Below, one piece after another: positions 21,433 through 32,368 of a stretch of 64,000 bases of DNA. Position numbers and translations under genes: made by a program. Position 1 is the first letter of the stretch, and every line of letters begins with the position of its first letter. This stretch comes from Staphylotrichum longicolle (lineage: Eukaryota; Ascomycota; Sordariomycetes; Sordariales; Chaetomiaceae): positions 3,224,001-3,288,000 of the forward strand of contig JAHCVI010000001.1 of assembly GCA_019096155.1 (NCBI GenBank), written 5' to 3'. The notes under the pieces are model-generated. The model made no database searches, was not told the origin of the DNA, and saw nothing but the letters and a program-made list of their open reading frames with translations.

Positions 21433-24168
21433 ATGCCCAAAATCAAGAGCTTTGCGCCGAGCTGGCTCAACGAGCCTTCTCCTGCCCACAAGCTCTTTGA
21501 GCAGCCAATCGACGATGCCAGGATTCCCCCCAACCTGCCCTACGGCAAGAAGCCAAACCCGGGCCCGCGCCGGACCATAGCGCGCCGGGGCACCGAGGTC
21601 TTCGTCGCCGTCGGCAAGCAAATACGATGGGGAGACCTCGCCGCCCTCAAGGAGTCGTGGGAGACGAAGCACGCGCGTTCCGGCTCTGTGAGCCGCATCA
21701 AGAGGGAGTCCCCCGAGGCGTTCGACTACGATGATGGCAATTCTGGCGACGGGACTGAAGGATATCGGGTGAGTCTGCTTGCGTGGGGCACGACACCACA
21801 CAAACGAATGGACTAGCGTCACTAACCTGCTCGCAACCATCAGATCATCAAGACGCCTGTCGCCGATGATATCCGCCAGTTGGTCATGTCCCCGAACCTG
21901 GACCTCCTCGCAGTGTTGACGTCGCACACGGTCCACATCTGCATCCTGCCCGATTCTTCCCACCTGTATGCCAGGGACTCGACACCGTTCAAGCCCAAGT
22001 TCTGGACTCTCGGGCCTACTACCCACGTTACCTCGCGTTCGGCCGTCGTCTCGGCACTCTGGCATCCCCTGGGCGTCAACGGCACCGCGCTTGTGACCGT
22101 CACCGAAGACGCCGTGGTCCGGGTTTGGGAGCTGTCCACGACGGACCGCTGGACCTTTGATGCCGCCACGCTCGCTGTCGACCTGAAGAGGCTGGCAGAT
22201 GGGACGTCTCTCGACCAGGACTTTAGCGTTTCCGTGTCGGCCACCAACAAAGGCTTTTCACCTGATGCGTTCGACATGGAGGTGGCGGCCGCCTGCTTCC
22301 CCGCTAGAGGCTCCGGAGGCTGGTCGCCAATGACGCTGTGGCTAGCCATGACTGGTGGCGACGTGTACGCCTTGTGTCCCCTGCTGCCTCGGCTCTGGGC
22401 ACCGCCGCCTACGTTGATACCCTCATTGTCGGTCTCCATTGTGGCCAGGGTCGCCGCTACAGAGGACGATCCCGAAGCTACCCCCGAGGCCAGGATGTTG
22501 GCACAACAACAGCTGGAATGGATGTCTGATCTGGATAATCAGGAGCCCAAAATTGTGGAAGGGACGTTTGGGGAGACTGCATTGGAGGTCTATGCGCGCC
22601 CCACGCGGCCTGGCGTGGTCCCGAGGCTCCAAGGCCCGTTTGAGTTTGACCTGAATCCCGAGGACGAACAGGACGACGAGGTTGAGCTGAAAGATATCTT
22701 TGTCATTGGAGAGAAGTCCAGCGTCGCCGATCTGATGATGGGCGAAGAGGAGGACTTGGAGGTGGACGACGACACTGACGGCGGCTTGTCCTTGACCGTC
22801 ATTTGCCTCCTCTCCACCAGCGGACAGGTCAAGATCTGTCTTGATGTCGAAGGCACTGAGGCTCAATGGCTTCCCCCTCGACCCAAGCACAGGTCGAGGC
22901 AGCTGGCCGCATCGCCCAACACTCGCTCGCTTCTGACCTTCCAGACCTTCGACACCCTCAAGCCCGTCGAGGTCATGCCTGAAAGCTGGCCCATGTTCAG
23001 CGAGGACGTTACCTCGCGCTACTCTTTCTACATCACACACCCGGCCGGCATCACCTTTGTTTCCTTGGAGCCATGGGTATTCCGACTCGAGAGCGAACTG
23101 CAGGGAGACTCGGAGGCCGGGGCGGAGTTCCGGATGGATCTTCTCGCCAAAGGACAGGGATCGGAGCGGGAGCGTATCTACACGCAAGCCCGCGGCCAGA
23201 ATGTCCTGGCGGCCGCCACGGTGATCAGGGATCCGGATCTTGGCCACTTCGTCCTCTCTGCCACGCACAACGACCCAGTCGCCCTCTTCTTCGACATGCC
23301 GGAAACGAGAATCGCACGTAGAGAGTCTCCGGAAGCCCTCCCTGAACCGGTGGATGTGCCACAGCCGGAGGTTGGTTGGGAGCCACGGCCTCTCTTCCAT
23401 GCGTCAGCAGCACTGGACCACCGGAGCGCGCTGCCGACCTGGATCGATCACCTGAAGACGGGAAGAAGGCGGCCGTTGTTCCAGCAGGAAGTACGCCTTT
23501 CCATGGCGACTCTGGAAGTCTTCCACGAAGGCCATAAGCTGGTTTCCAATGAAGTCAGCGAGATCAACGACGCCGTGGCGGAGTTGTTCAGGAAATGCGA
23601 GACGCTCCAGGACGAGTTGAAGGACCAGATCAAGAAGGCAAACGCGGTCAAGATGAAGATTGACAGGATCACGGGCGAAGATTCAGCAGACGACGAGCCA
23701 CCAGTCTCGCAAAACGATGTCGCTCGGGACCGGCTGCAGCGAGCCAAGGAACGGCAAGAGGAGCTAGCCGCCAGGATGGAGAAACTCAAGCGGCAGCTAG
23801 GCAGGGCAACGAGCCGGGAGCTCAGCGATCGCGAGAAGGCTTGGGCGGACGAGGTGCGGGCACTGGGCGACAGCATCCTGGGCTCTGAGGCGGATCAAAC
23901 CTCGCCTTCGGGCCCGAAGACTAAGCAGCCTTGGAAGCGGTTCGAAGAGATCAAGGCTCTGCGCGACGCCTTGTTTTCTCAGGCAGAGCAGCTGCAGAAG
24001 GGTCGGGAGGGAACGGACAATGAGGCGCCCGCGTCGCCGTTGCCCAGCCTCAGAATTCCCGCCGAGCTGCGGAAACAAAAGATGGCGCAGGTGATCGGTT
24101 TGCTAGATCGGGAGACAGCCCTGGTGGATGCGGTGAAGGCTCGTGTCGAACGCCTCAGTGTTGGTTAG
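21433..24168 (+). CDS. NUP82: Nucleoporin Nup82
   Basis: A component of the cytoplasmic-side Nup82-Nup159-Nsp1 complex of the nuclear pore, involved in mRNA export. Exon 1 (21433-21768) encodes MPKIKSFAPSWLNEPSPAHK; after a 75-nt intron (21769-21843) exon 2 runs to 24168 (886 aa). The N-terminal two thirds look like a WD-type beta-propeller (RQLVMSPNLDLLAVLTSHTV, VVSALWHPLGVNGTALVTVT, VVRVWELSTTDRW). An acidic loop follows, then a C-terminal coiled coil at about residues 665-880 (EINDAVAELFRKCETLQDEL). This order is that of fungal Nup82. Exon 2 is open for 2.3 kb with no frame break. Confidence 0.9.
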
Positions 24169-25521
24169 GTGATCAACCTGGCGCACGCTGGGGATGGTGC
24201 TTCGGAGGATGGACGGGGAAAAGGGGGGGTTCGGGACGCACAAATAGGTCAGATGTCCCACCACGAGGTTATTTGTGTTTGATGCAAGTGAGGGAAAGAG
24301 AGAAACTATTTGTTTACAGGACGCCTTTGGACGGGGTCACGGCTGTTCGACTGCATACGCTAGGTGTCTTGACGGCGAGTTGGAGAAGACGCTTGGTTAC
24401 CTCTCTCGATCCTACTGTGGCCGCTGCGGCCTGCCAATCGTTGATGGATCGTCAGTCCAACCAGACTGAGAGGTCGTCATTGGCTGTTTTTGGTTGGGGT
24501 CAGGGAACTGTTTACCGGTTGGCATGCCTCTCCTTTCAGCCAGCAATCCGTGGTAGGGCTGGAGTAGGGCTGTGTGCTAGCCCAACTGGGTTTAACATCG
24601 ACAAGTCGAATGGGTTCTCTGCCAGTCGTTCATCTTCCGTACCGCTATCCCGAGCTTACACCACATCCACACAAAGTTCGGGTCTCAAGCATGCAACCGT
24701 CCAACGTGCAGCGGTACAACCTTACACGGCTTCTCGTTCTGCTGACGGATGACCTTTTTTCCTGCGCTTACCCGTGTCTGCTGTTTATGGCAACGGACAA
24801 ATAGGAGGAAACCTGCCAAGATATGTCTGGCTGGAGGGGCCGGGACGACCACCGATCTTCGGAACGAACACGATGGGACCAGATGGGCCGGTGTGGATGA
24901 GATGTCTATGCAGGATATCGGCGGGTTTGCCCATCTGGTCGCCGTCTGCGTCCCCAGTTTTTCGGTATATAATAAGCAAGCACACGGATCTTTTTCGGTC
25001 CCGGACCGGCTTCACCGCTTCACCGCTTCACCTCTTCCTCATTCATCAAGCCCCCCATTCTCGCTCACCCCGTGCGCTCTCTACGCTTGGGCGCGGAGTT
25101 GACGAACTCCTGTTGTCGGAGAAGCACTCTCTCCATGCAAGAGAAGCCATCGACTCGCGGGGGCTGTCTTGCATGCTTGTACCATGGTTCACCGCCTTCG
25201 CCCCGTGTTGACGAAATTCCCAACGGTTGAGTTCTGCAGTCCAGAAATCAGCCTCACTTTATTGACTTGCTCTGCTTGACTCCGTTTGTGGCACACGGGA
25301 GGCTGCAAGCTTGGTCTACCTCGCATCGAACCAACCTGACGCCTGAAATTCAGACTTAGAGCCCCGGAGAATGTTATAAAATCTGCGTCGTGGTCCTTAC
25401 CTCAGGTTGTCATGTAGCCACACATCGCCATCGTGTCTTGGTCTGGAACACCCCAATGCTAGTACCTCTTTTCAGCGCTGAGCCCCCCAAAGTACCACTG
25501 CAGACGAATCTCCAGCTCAGA
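24169..25521. other. Intergenic region with TATA-like element
   Basis: About 1.35 kb without a supportable gene. A TATAAAA at about 25375-25381 lies roughly 145 bp before the next start codon, and TATATAATA occurs near 24965. Open frames at 24273-24752 and 24774-25211 show no recognisable protein. Confidence 0.55.
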
Positions 25522-27207
25522 ATGGCCCCCAGCGCTTCTCCTCTGCCTATCGACCTGCGTGCTCAGGTTATTGGTGAGCGTCCTGCAGCCGGCAGCTGAC
25601 CCCTGACCACTGACATCGCTCACCGCTCTTCCCCAGAGAACTGCGAGTTCTACAGTGGGCCGCATGCCCATATTTCGCTGGTCATCGCCAAGCAGCCTGT
25701 GGGCACCTGGAAGGCCTATGTGTTCCGGACCGTGAACGGTACCCGAGAGGCTCTGCTGTCCGAGACGGCGCCGTCCCTGCCCGATGCTCTCCAGGCCCTC
25801 CATGTCAAGTCCGCCGAGGCCGTCCAGAACTACATCGGAAGCAACGGCTTTGCCCTTGTCTCTGGCATCAAGAAGCGCGGCGCCAGACGCGGCGGCAGCA
25901 GCCATGACGACGGCCACGACAGCGACTCGACCTCGTCCACCGTGACCCTGGACGACTGCGAGTCCCTGTCGGACGACGAGACCATCTCGGTCACCTCCGT
26001 CGGCCGGGCGAAGCGCAGCCGGCGCAAGGCTGACAGACCAGGCAAGGCCAGCTCGTCCAAGCACAAGCCGCGCCACGGCCGCCCCAGGTCTCGCTCGCCC
26101 TCCTTCTCCGCGGCCCGCGCCCGCTCCCGCTCGCGCTCCCGCTCGCGCTACACCTGCTCCAGCTCGTCCGAGTCGGATCTCGATGACTACAGCCCCCCAA
26201 TCATCCCGTCCCGCCGCCCGCCCTTTCTCAACGCCTTCACCCAGCGCCTGCCCCCGCGCCCGCCCCAGAATGGCTTCTCGACCTTTCTCGCGGGCCACCA
26301 CCCCCCTCCGCCGCCCCCTCCGGGCCCTCCATGAACTGGAACCCCCCCGTCGTCGTCTCCGGCGGCAATGGCAGCGGCGGCCCCAACCCAGGCATGGGCC
26401 CAGCCACCACCTCTTCCTCCTCCTCCTCCCCCCTTCCCCTACAACACCGCCAGACCTCCCGTCCACGCCCCAGGTCCGATCCCAGCCCCAGCCCCAGCCA
26501 AGCTCCGATACCAATCCAAACCATCACCACCCCAACCTCCCCCAACCCCCTCACCCAGGACCCCCGCCACACCACCACCATAACCAAAAGAAACCCCACG
26601 ACCTCGTCCTCCACATCACCTGGCGCCCGCACGGCGAGCGCCGCACCCTCGAGCAAATGTCGCACATCACCCCGCGGGCGCTGCAGATGGCCGCCCTGGC
26701 GTTTGTGCGCCGCCAGCCCGAGGCGTTCGGCAATACCAACACCAATCAGGGCAGCGGTGTCCCGGGCGTGGCAGGGCTGCTGCGGGCGGTGGTCAAGGCG
26801 GTGGTGGTCGACGGCGTGAGCTACGACTTGAGCGGGTGGGTTGGCGAGGATAGGGATCTGGGCGGGTTGGTGGCGGGGCTGGGGGCCGGCGGTGGGGAGG
26901 GAGGAAGGGGGGGGGTGGTCAAATTTGATGTGGATGTTTTGGGTGGGAGTGGGAATGGAATGGGAATGGGAATGGGAGTGGGGGGCGTGTGGGTATGGTT
27001 GTGCCGCCGCCGGGGACGGTGATGATGAGGCCTGGGTCGGGGTCTGCTCCTGCTTCTGCTGCTGTGGGAGGGGGTGCGCATGCACAGGGGGTGGTCAGGA
27101 TGATGCCGCCGTCGGGCGTGGTGCGGTCGATGCCGCCTCCTCCACCGCCGCCGCAGGCGATGCAGGGACAGGTTCAGGGCTATGAGGAGATGGACTATCA
27201 TTGTTGA
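25522..27207 (+). CDS. Conserved-looking fungal protein of unknown function, frame broken several times
   Basis: I do not recognise the family. Exon 1 (25522-25573) encodes MAPSASPLPIDLRAQVI; a 63-nt intron leads at 25637 to ENCEFYSGPHAHISLVIAKQ and PVGTWKAYVFRTVNGTREAL, then a Ser/Arg/acidic disordered stretch and a Pro-rich region. After 26,325 no single frame continues: coding signal moves to a second frame (NWNPPVVVSGGNGSGG), then after Pro/His-rich sequence to a third (HDLVLHITWRPHGERRTLEQ, MSHITPRALQMAALAFVRRQ), and finally back to the first near 26,970 for a Met/Pro/Gly tail ending YEEMDYHC at 27207. Two folded segments flanking a disordered middle are visible. The breaks all lie in C- or G-runs, so indel errors are the simplest cause. 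Confidence 0.55.
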
Positions 27208-27975
27208 ATGTTGAGTGGGGATGGGATGGGGCTGGGTTGTGGGTTGCCGATCCTCCCGGTTTGGCAAAAGTGAGGCTGCACTCGCTGTCAAGACCCCGGC
27301 GATCCGGGGATTATCGTGACAGCTGGTTTGTCTCACTGGGGCGACAAACCACAACCCATGCCAAGCCTTGGGTTGAAGTGATCGGCACCGGCGGCCCTAT
27401 TGTCACGTCTTGCCACGGCGCGAGACACGAGTGGACAGGAGCAGACCATTGGCCAGGAGCAGATCATTGGCCTCGTGGATCAGGGCGACATCACACAAGG
27501 GCACAGGGCACAGGAGGTTACTGCCGGGCCGGTTTGAATAACGTGAAGGCGGTGGGGACTCGCTGTCGTCCTGCACCAGTCTGGTTTCCCTAGAGAGATT
27601 GTTTCGATTTCCCCCTTTTTCTTTACATTTCATTGCCGTTTCTCATTATCCATTGTTCTTGACTACACAACCCCAGCCCGATCGTTACCCCTGTCCCGAT
27701 CATCACCTCTTAGGTCACATCATAATTTTCTTCTTGATTTGTTTTTATCAATCTTACCCGGGCAGAGAGAGGGAGAACCTGGTGAGCTTCAACACGGTAA
27801 GCAAGGCGAGAACCGACCTTGTTGGATCAAGGGGGCGTGAGGAAGAAGTCTTTTCAGATAGACCTCGTAATGATAACCCTAGTGCGTACCATGAAACGTG
27901 GCTGTCATCGCTCCCATCATGTAGTCAAAAATTGCGGAGCTGAACATAGGCCTAATTACGTCTGAGGCGTTTCCA
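27208..27975. other. Intergenic region with short hairpins and a tandem repeat
   Basis: No gene seen. Contains a CCCCGG/CCGGGG hairpin with a 4-nt loop (about 27293-27308), an inverted GGTTTGTC/GACAAACC pair (about 27323-27348) and an imperfect 18-bp tandem repeat, GGAGCAGAYCATTGGCC (about 27437-27472). From 27,600 onward the sequence becomes AT-richer. Confidence 0.5.
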
Positions 27976-28246
27976 TTTCTTGGTTCAGACTGTTACACAA
28001 ACGGGCACATCCGGCGCCAATACTTAAGGGATGCCCAGTGACCGTCCCCGACATCCCGCGCTCAAGCACCCCCTGCCCCGTTCGGGAGAAAGGAAATACA
28101 AGTTTCCGCGGAAACAGGCCCCGCGAATTCCTCTCGCAAAACACGGAGAAGCGCTCAGCTGAACCAGAAGGCGTCGGAAGTCCTCTACACACTAACTCGA
28201 TGGAGTCGTACTCCCGTGTTCAGCCTCGTCTCACTAATCGCCCCGT
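27976..28246 (+). repeat. Dispersed repeat, copy C1
   Basis: About 270 bp that aligns with 35388-35672. Shared blocks include ACAAACGGGCACATCCGGCG, GAAAGGAAATACA, a perfect 14-bp palindrome GTTTCCGCGGAAAC (28102-28115), AACAGGCCCCGC and CGGAGAAGCG. The copies differ by many substitutions and small indels. No coding capacity is recognised; it may be a degraded non-autonomous transposon. Confidence 0.75.
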
Positions 28247-29098
28247 CATTAAATGCTGACGAACAATCAGAAAAAAGAAGGTCCACTCCAGGGCTCAGTC
28301 TTTGTCACGAGGTCTTTGCAGCTAAATATTAGGGTTAAGATTGAGGGCTGCAAGACTAGAGTTGAAGTCTCGAAGCAAATAGTTCCAGGGAAGAGGAAAA
28401 ACGGCAGATGCCAAAAACGGGGTTCCAAGGTAGAGAAGCACCTAAGATCAAACTAATTGGGCAAGTAAAGTCCCTTAACCACTGAGAGGGCGTAGATGCT
28501 TGTGTTCTCTCTATTTTTCTCTTTTACTAGAGTACTCTTCTAACTTCTGTTTTAGTACTATCAGTTCTATCTTTAGTTCCGATCAATGAGGTAGTGTCAT
28601 CATCAGCCACTCCTATACGCCTCCCTCTATTTAGTCCTTGGGGCAAGATTTGAGGCCTTAAAATATTGATCTTGGTTTTTCTCGCTCTGTAAACTTTACC
28701 CTGCTGCAATCCGAACATTTCCAGCGTCTCGGGGCAGCTCTATTCGCATGTATACATTCAAACAAACCTGTGGCGTTGGATTGGAGGAGCTGAGTTGCTT
28801 GAAGCGGAGTTCCACGCCTTGATCTGGATTACAAGAAACCCCTTCAAATCTGCCGCATGAATCCCATCTGGTAGTTATAGACCAGCGTTATGGAGATTAC
28901 AGATAGCTGGGTAATGTCGGTTTACCCTTGCAAACTGATTATATCGTTCAAGACTAGAATCAACTGACGACGCAGCCATGTCCCAGGCGGTTCGGGAGAG
29001 CAGTTTTTGCATCAATATTCAACAATCCAACGACGCTAGCAATAAAAGCATCGCCAAACCAGGCACTCAAAGAAAAAGAAGAGCCCACCACGATCGGC
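28247..29098. other. AT-rich intergenic sequence, possible decayed mobile DNA
   Basis: AT-richer than the genic parts, with only short open frames. It includes TTAGGGTTAAG (about 28330), resembling a telomere unit. It looks like decayed accessory sequence, but no transposon protein is identifiable. Confidence 0.4.
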
Positions 29099-31710
29099 CT
29101 AGTGCTTGCTTGTACCGGGTGCCCCCTTCCCAAAAGCATCGTACCTGGTCCCCATCAATGACGCTCTCTTGCTGAGGTCTCCCTTGTGAACCTTGACAAG
29201 ATAGTCGCGGAATTCTGTCGACATCTGCACGGATGCCCTGATATGGTCGGGTTGGACCAGCACGCGACCCTCCTTGTCCCTTTGGTTTTTTGCCTCGGCA
29301 AGCGCCACAGCGACCTGGAAGGCTAGATGGTAGTAGATAAGGCACCCATGTCAGTTGGATTGAACCTCTAGAGATGTTACAGGCATAGCCGGGCGGGTGC
29401 TCACCGTTCCTGATCTCTCTGCCGTTCCACTTTAGGGCTCGTAGTTCCTGCGACTGAACGTAGTCCTTGGCCGACTGCGTAATCCGCATCGTTGTCTCTC
29501 TGTCGTCCTCGAGCTTCTGAAAAAAAGCATTCCAAAGGCGGTCCCGTTCTTCGTCCTCAAATTCGGGGTAGTGGATCTGTATGTGGATGCGGGACATGAA
29601 TGCCTCGTCAAAAGTGCCGACTCGGTTCGTGGTGAGGAAGAGTATACCCTTGTAGTACTCCAAGGCACGGAGGAAGCCGGCCACGAGGTGGTTGCGTTCT
29701 ATGTCCTGCACCTGTCTCTGCTCCATGTAGATGTCCGCTTCGTCAATGAGCATGATTGCGCCCCAGTTCTCGGCGGCCTTGAACCAACTGAGCAGGTTTG
29801 CTTCAATATTCTCGGGCTTGACCCCAATGTCTGAGCACGTCAACGAGAGCAGTGGCCGTTCTGTAAAGTCGGCAATGCATTCTGCTGCGGGTTAGTAGCC
29901 GCTCTCGCAGGCTTGAGAGTTTAGCCTTACCTGCAGTGTAGGTCTTACCGACCCCGGGGCGTCCATGGAGCAAGATGGTCAGACCTTCTCCTTTCCCTTC
30001 AACGAAATCGGCAGACCATGTTGCGTCGGCTTTCCTGCGTCTTGGAGAGTTGTGGACTTGGGTGACCTTGTTGAATCCCTTTTCCCCGTGCAAGGGTGGC
30101 TGGCTGCTGTCCCTGATGTACATCTGTGTAAGGTTCTTGATGAACTCCTTTGTGCTGTTCTTTAGGACAAGATTCTCAAAGAGCCCGCTATCAAAGGTTG
30201 GTTCTCGAAACCCATCGACGTGCAGATATTCTGCAAGATGAAGCTGGTCAGTGCCCGGGCTCTCGACATGGCTTGTTCATGATGGCCAGACCTACGCCAG
30301 GATCTGATCTTGAACAGAAACGCCTCGACCATCTGATCACACAGGAAATACTGATGATCTGTTAGACTCTCCACAATCAGAGGATTGACCTTGATGTAAT
30401 CCGAGAACTTGGGCTTCGCTGCGTGCCGGTAGATGACCTCCTGGCAGGTTTCGCAAGTGCAGATCTTGTGCGGACCTGATGGGTGTTGCACGCCTGGACC
30501 CAGCACCCTCCGTTCTTTCCCTTGCGACAGCGCAAACTGGATTGGATCCACCATGGCCAGACTGACATACTGAGAACTCGGGTGTCAGCAGGGATGTCTT
30601 TTTTCTTCTTGGACCGCCAGCGATGCTTACGTCGCGCCTCGGGAAAGTAGTTGTGAAGCCGTCAAATTGACGGCATTGGGTCTTCTGTCGGAGGCCGTAC
30701 CACCTCTTTCCTCGGTTCACATAGTACTGTCTGATGGCTGAAACCTCTTCCTCAGCGATGTCGTCCGAGAAGCGCAAATACTCGCACGGAAATGCTCTGA
30801 GGCAAGGGATACGCTTCTCCCCCGTAAAACGCTCTACCTGGGTTTGGGTCTCGAAGGGACCGACCCAGCTGGAGTCAGCATCGATGTTCCATAACCCCAG
30901 ATTATACGAGTCGGCGGCGCCGTTGACGAGGTTGAAGTGTACTCTCGAGACAACGTAAGGCTCATGCTCGCCGTAGTTGTACATATCGTAGTAAACGTCG
31001 GAGCCCGGCCTGTACAGAAGCCAGAGCATGTCAAATGTGGCGCAACCCCTCGCATGGCGGGCTCGCTCGGCGTCTACCGCTTGTTGGGTCCAGTCTTTGA
31101 CGAAGGCTTGAACAATCCCGATGTGTTTGGCTGCCCATCGATTCGGGCATGTGGATGACTTGTCTTGGGCAGCCTTTGCCACCCGATCCCGATACTCTGT
31201 CAGCTCCTTCTCGAAGAAGACAAAAACAGAGTACGGCTCGAAAATCTTGATGATGTTTCCGGAAAGGTCAAGATCCGGAAAATAGTCGACGACACACCGC
31301 AAAGCTTCTGCGACGGCAGGTGAGAGGATGTTGATGTATGCATGTCCCTTGGCATTCTCGGTCTTGGAGATCTCTTCTTCATCTGCGGCTGTGGATAGCG
31401 TGTCATTGCTGGACAGCCGGACATCAACGTACTCGAAGATTCGGGGTTCCTCCGACGTGTCACGCTCCGTGATTTTGCCGTCAAAGAACACGGAGCCAGA
31501 CTCTTGGCTGGCGTACTCGATTCTGTACCGCACAAGTTCCGAATCTGCCATTGCGGCAAGCCTCGCTTCGTTGGAAGGCTCAGACGAGCCGTGTGCTGGT
31601 TGCCCAGACGTCGTGTCGGGATGCTGTTTGGTTTCATCGAGTACCCCGGTTTCAGGTTCCATACTAATCTTCGGCACCGCGGCGGGGGCGTCTGCATCGA
31701 GCGCTGTCAT
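29099..31710 (-). CDS. AAA+ ATPase with N-terminal DUF7025-like domain
   Basis: A large fungal AAA+ ATPase of unknown client. Five exons, 31710-30631, 30569-30296, 30230-29931, 29881-29405 and 29322-29099, give 784 aa with every junction in phase. The N-terminal half (DVYYDMYNYGEHEPYVVSRV, YNLGLWNIDADSSWVGPFET) resembles DUF7025. A Cys/His-containing stretch (KICTCETCQEVIYRH) precedes the ATPase. Walker A is GRPGVGKT at 541-548, Walker B IMLIDE at 594-599, and sensor 1 plus arginine-finger region is LFLTTNRVGTFDEAFMSRIH. The C-terminal helical lid ends GKGAPGTSKH. All catalytic motifs look intact, so it should be active. It is divergent from the STAND-like gene at 32369, 658 bp away, suggesting possible co-regulation. 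It occurs in the accessory island; function is not known. Confidence 0.88.
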
Positions 31711-32368
31711 TGCTGGGTAGAGATGCTGGCTGAGTCTCGGCCGGTGGTGCCACCAAAGTCTGTGAAATGAAATAGGGATATTACAGCCGTGATTGAATAT
31801 CAATAGCCTTCCGATGACCTTGTACAATAGTTGGGAATAAAATCAACGCTGAGGAAACTGCAGCGGGGGGTTCAAGAGTGAGGGTAACCGGGATGCCGCT
31901 TCATACGGGATGGGGAGGGTGGTCATCTATCAGACGGCGGGCGTCCCAAGAAGGCGGCCCGAGAAGGAGGTCTGAGAAGGTGACTAGCACAAGTTTGCCC
32001 AGCGGCACGAAGCGCGCGGCGTCGCTGACGACTCGGGATTGGACTAAGTGTCCTCCACATATGCGGCTGAGCATTGTGCGTGTACGCGCCGGGGGGTGGG
32101 TTGGAATTCAATTGGATACTGCAGCAATGTGGTGCGGTTTCACGCGCTTGTGTTTATTGCCAATTGGATGCCATCCGCCATCCAACTTACGCGCAACCTG
32201 GCTGTATCCGGAACGACGGCGGCTGGAAAAGGGGGGGGGGGGGATTGGCCCAAGGCGACAACTCAGCATCCCTCGCGGACCCGAACCCATGGCAAGAGTT
32301 AACCACGGCCTTCATTTCAAACGACTTCTCGTCCTTGGGCGGAAAATGGTCCTGGTGGCAAGATCCGC
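31711..32368. promoter_or_regulatory. Divergent promoter region, AAA+ ATPase and STAND-like gene
   Basis: Contains a 14-G homopolymer at 32230-32243. The stretch from about 32280 reads as protein in one frame (NPWQELTTAFISNDFSSLGG), so the true 5' end of the STAND-like gene may lie here. Confidence 0.45.

Noticed and set aside
24273..24752. 159-codon frame after NUP82
   Set aside because: Composition looks non-coding and no domain is recognisable.
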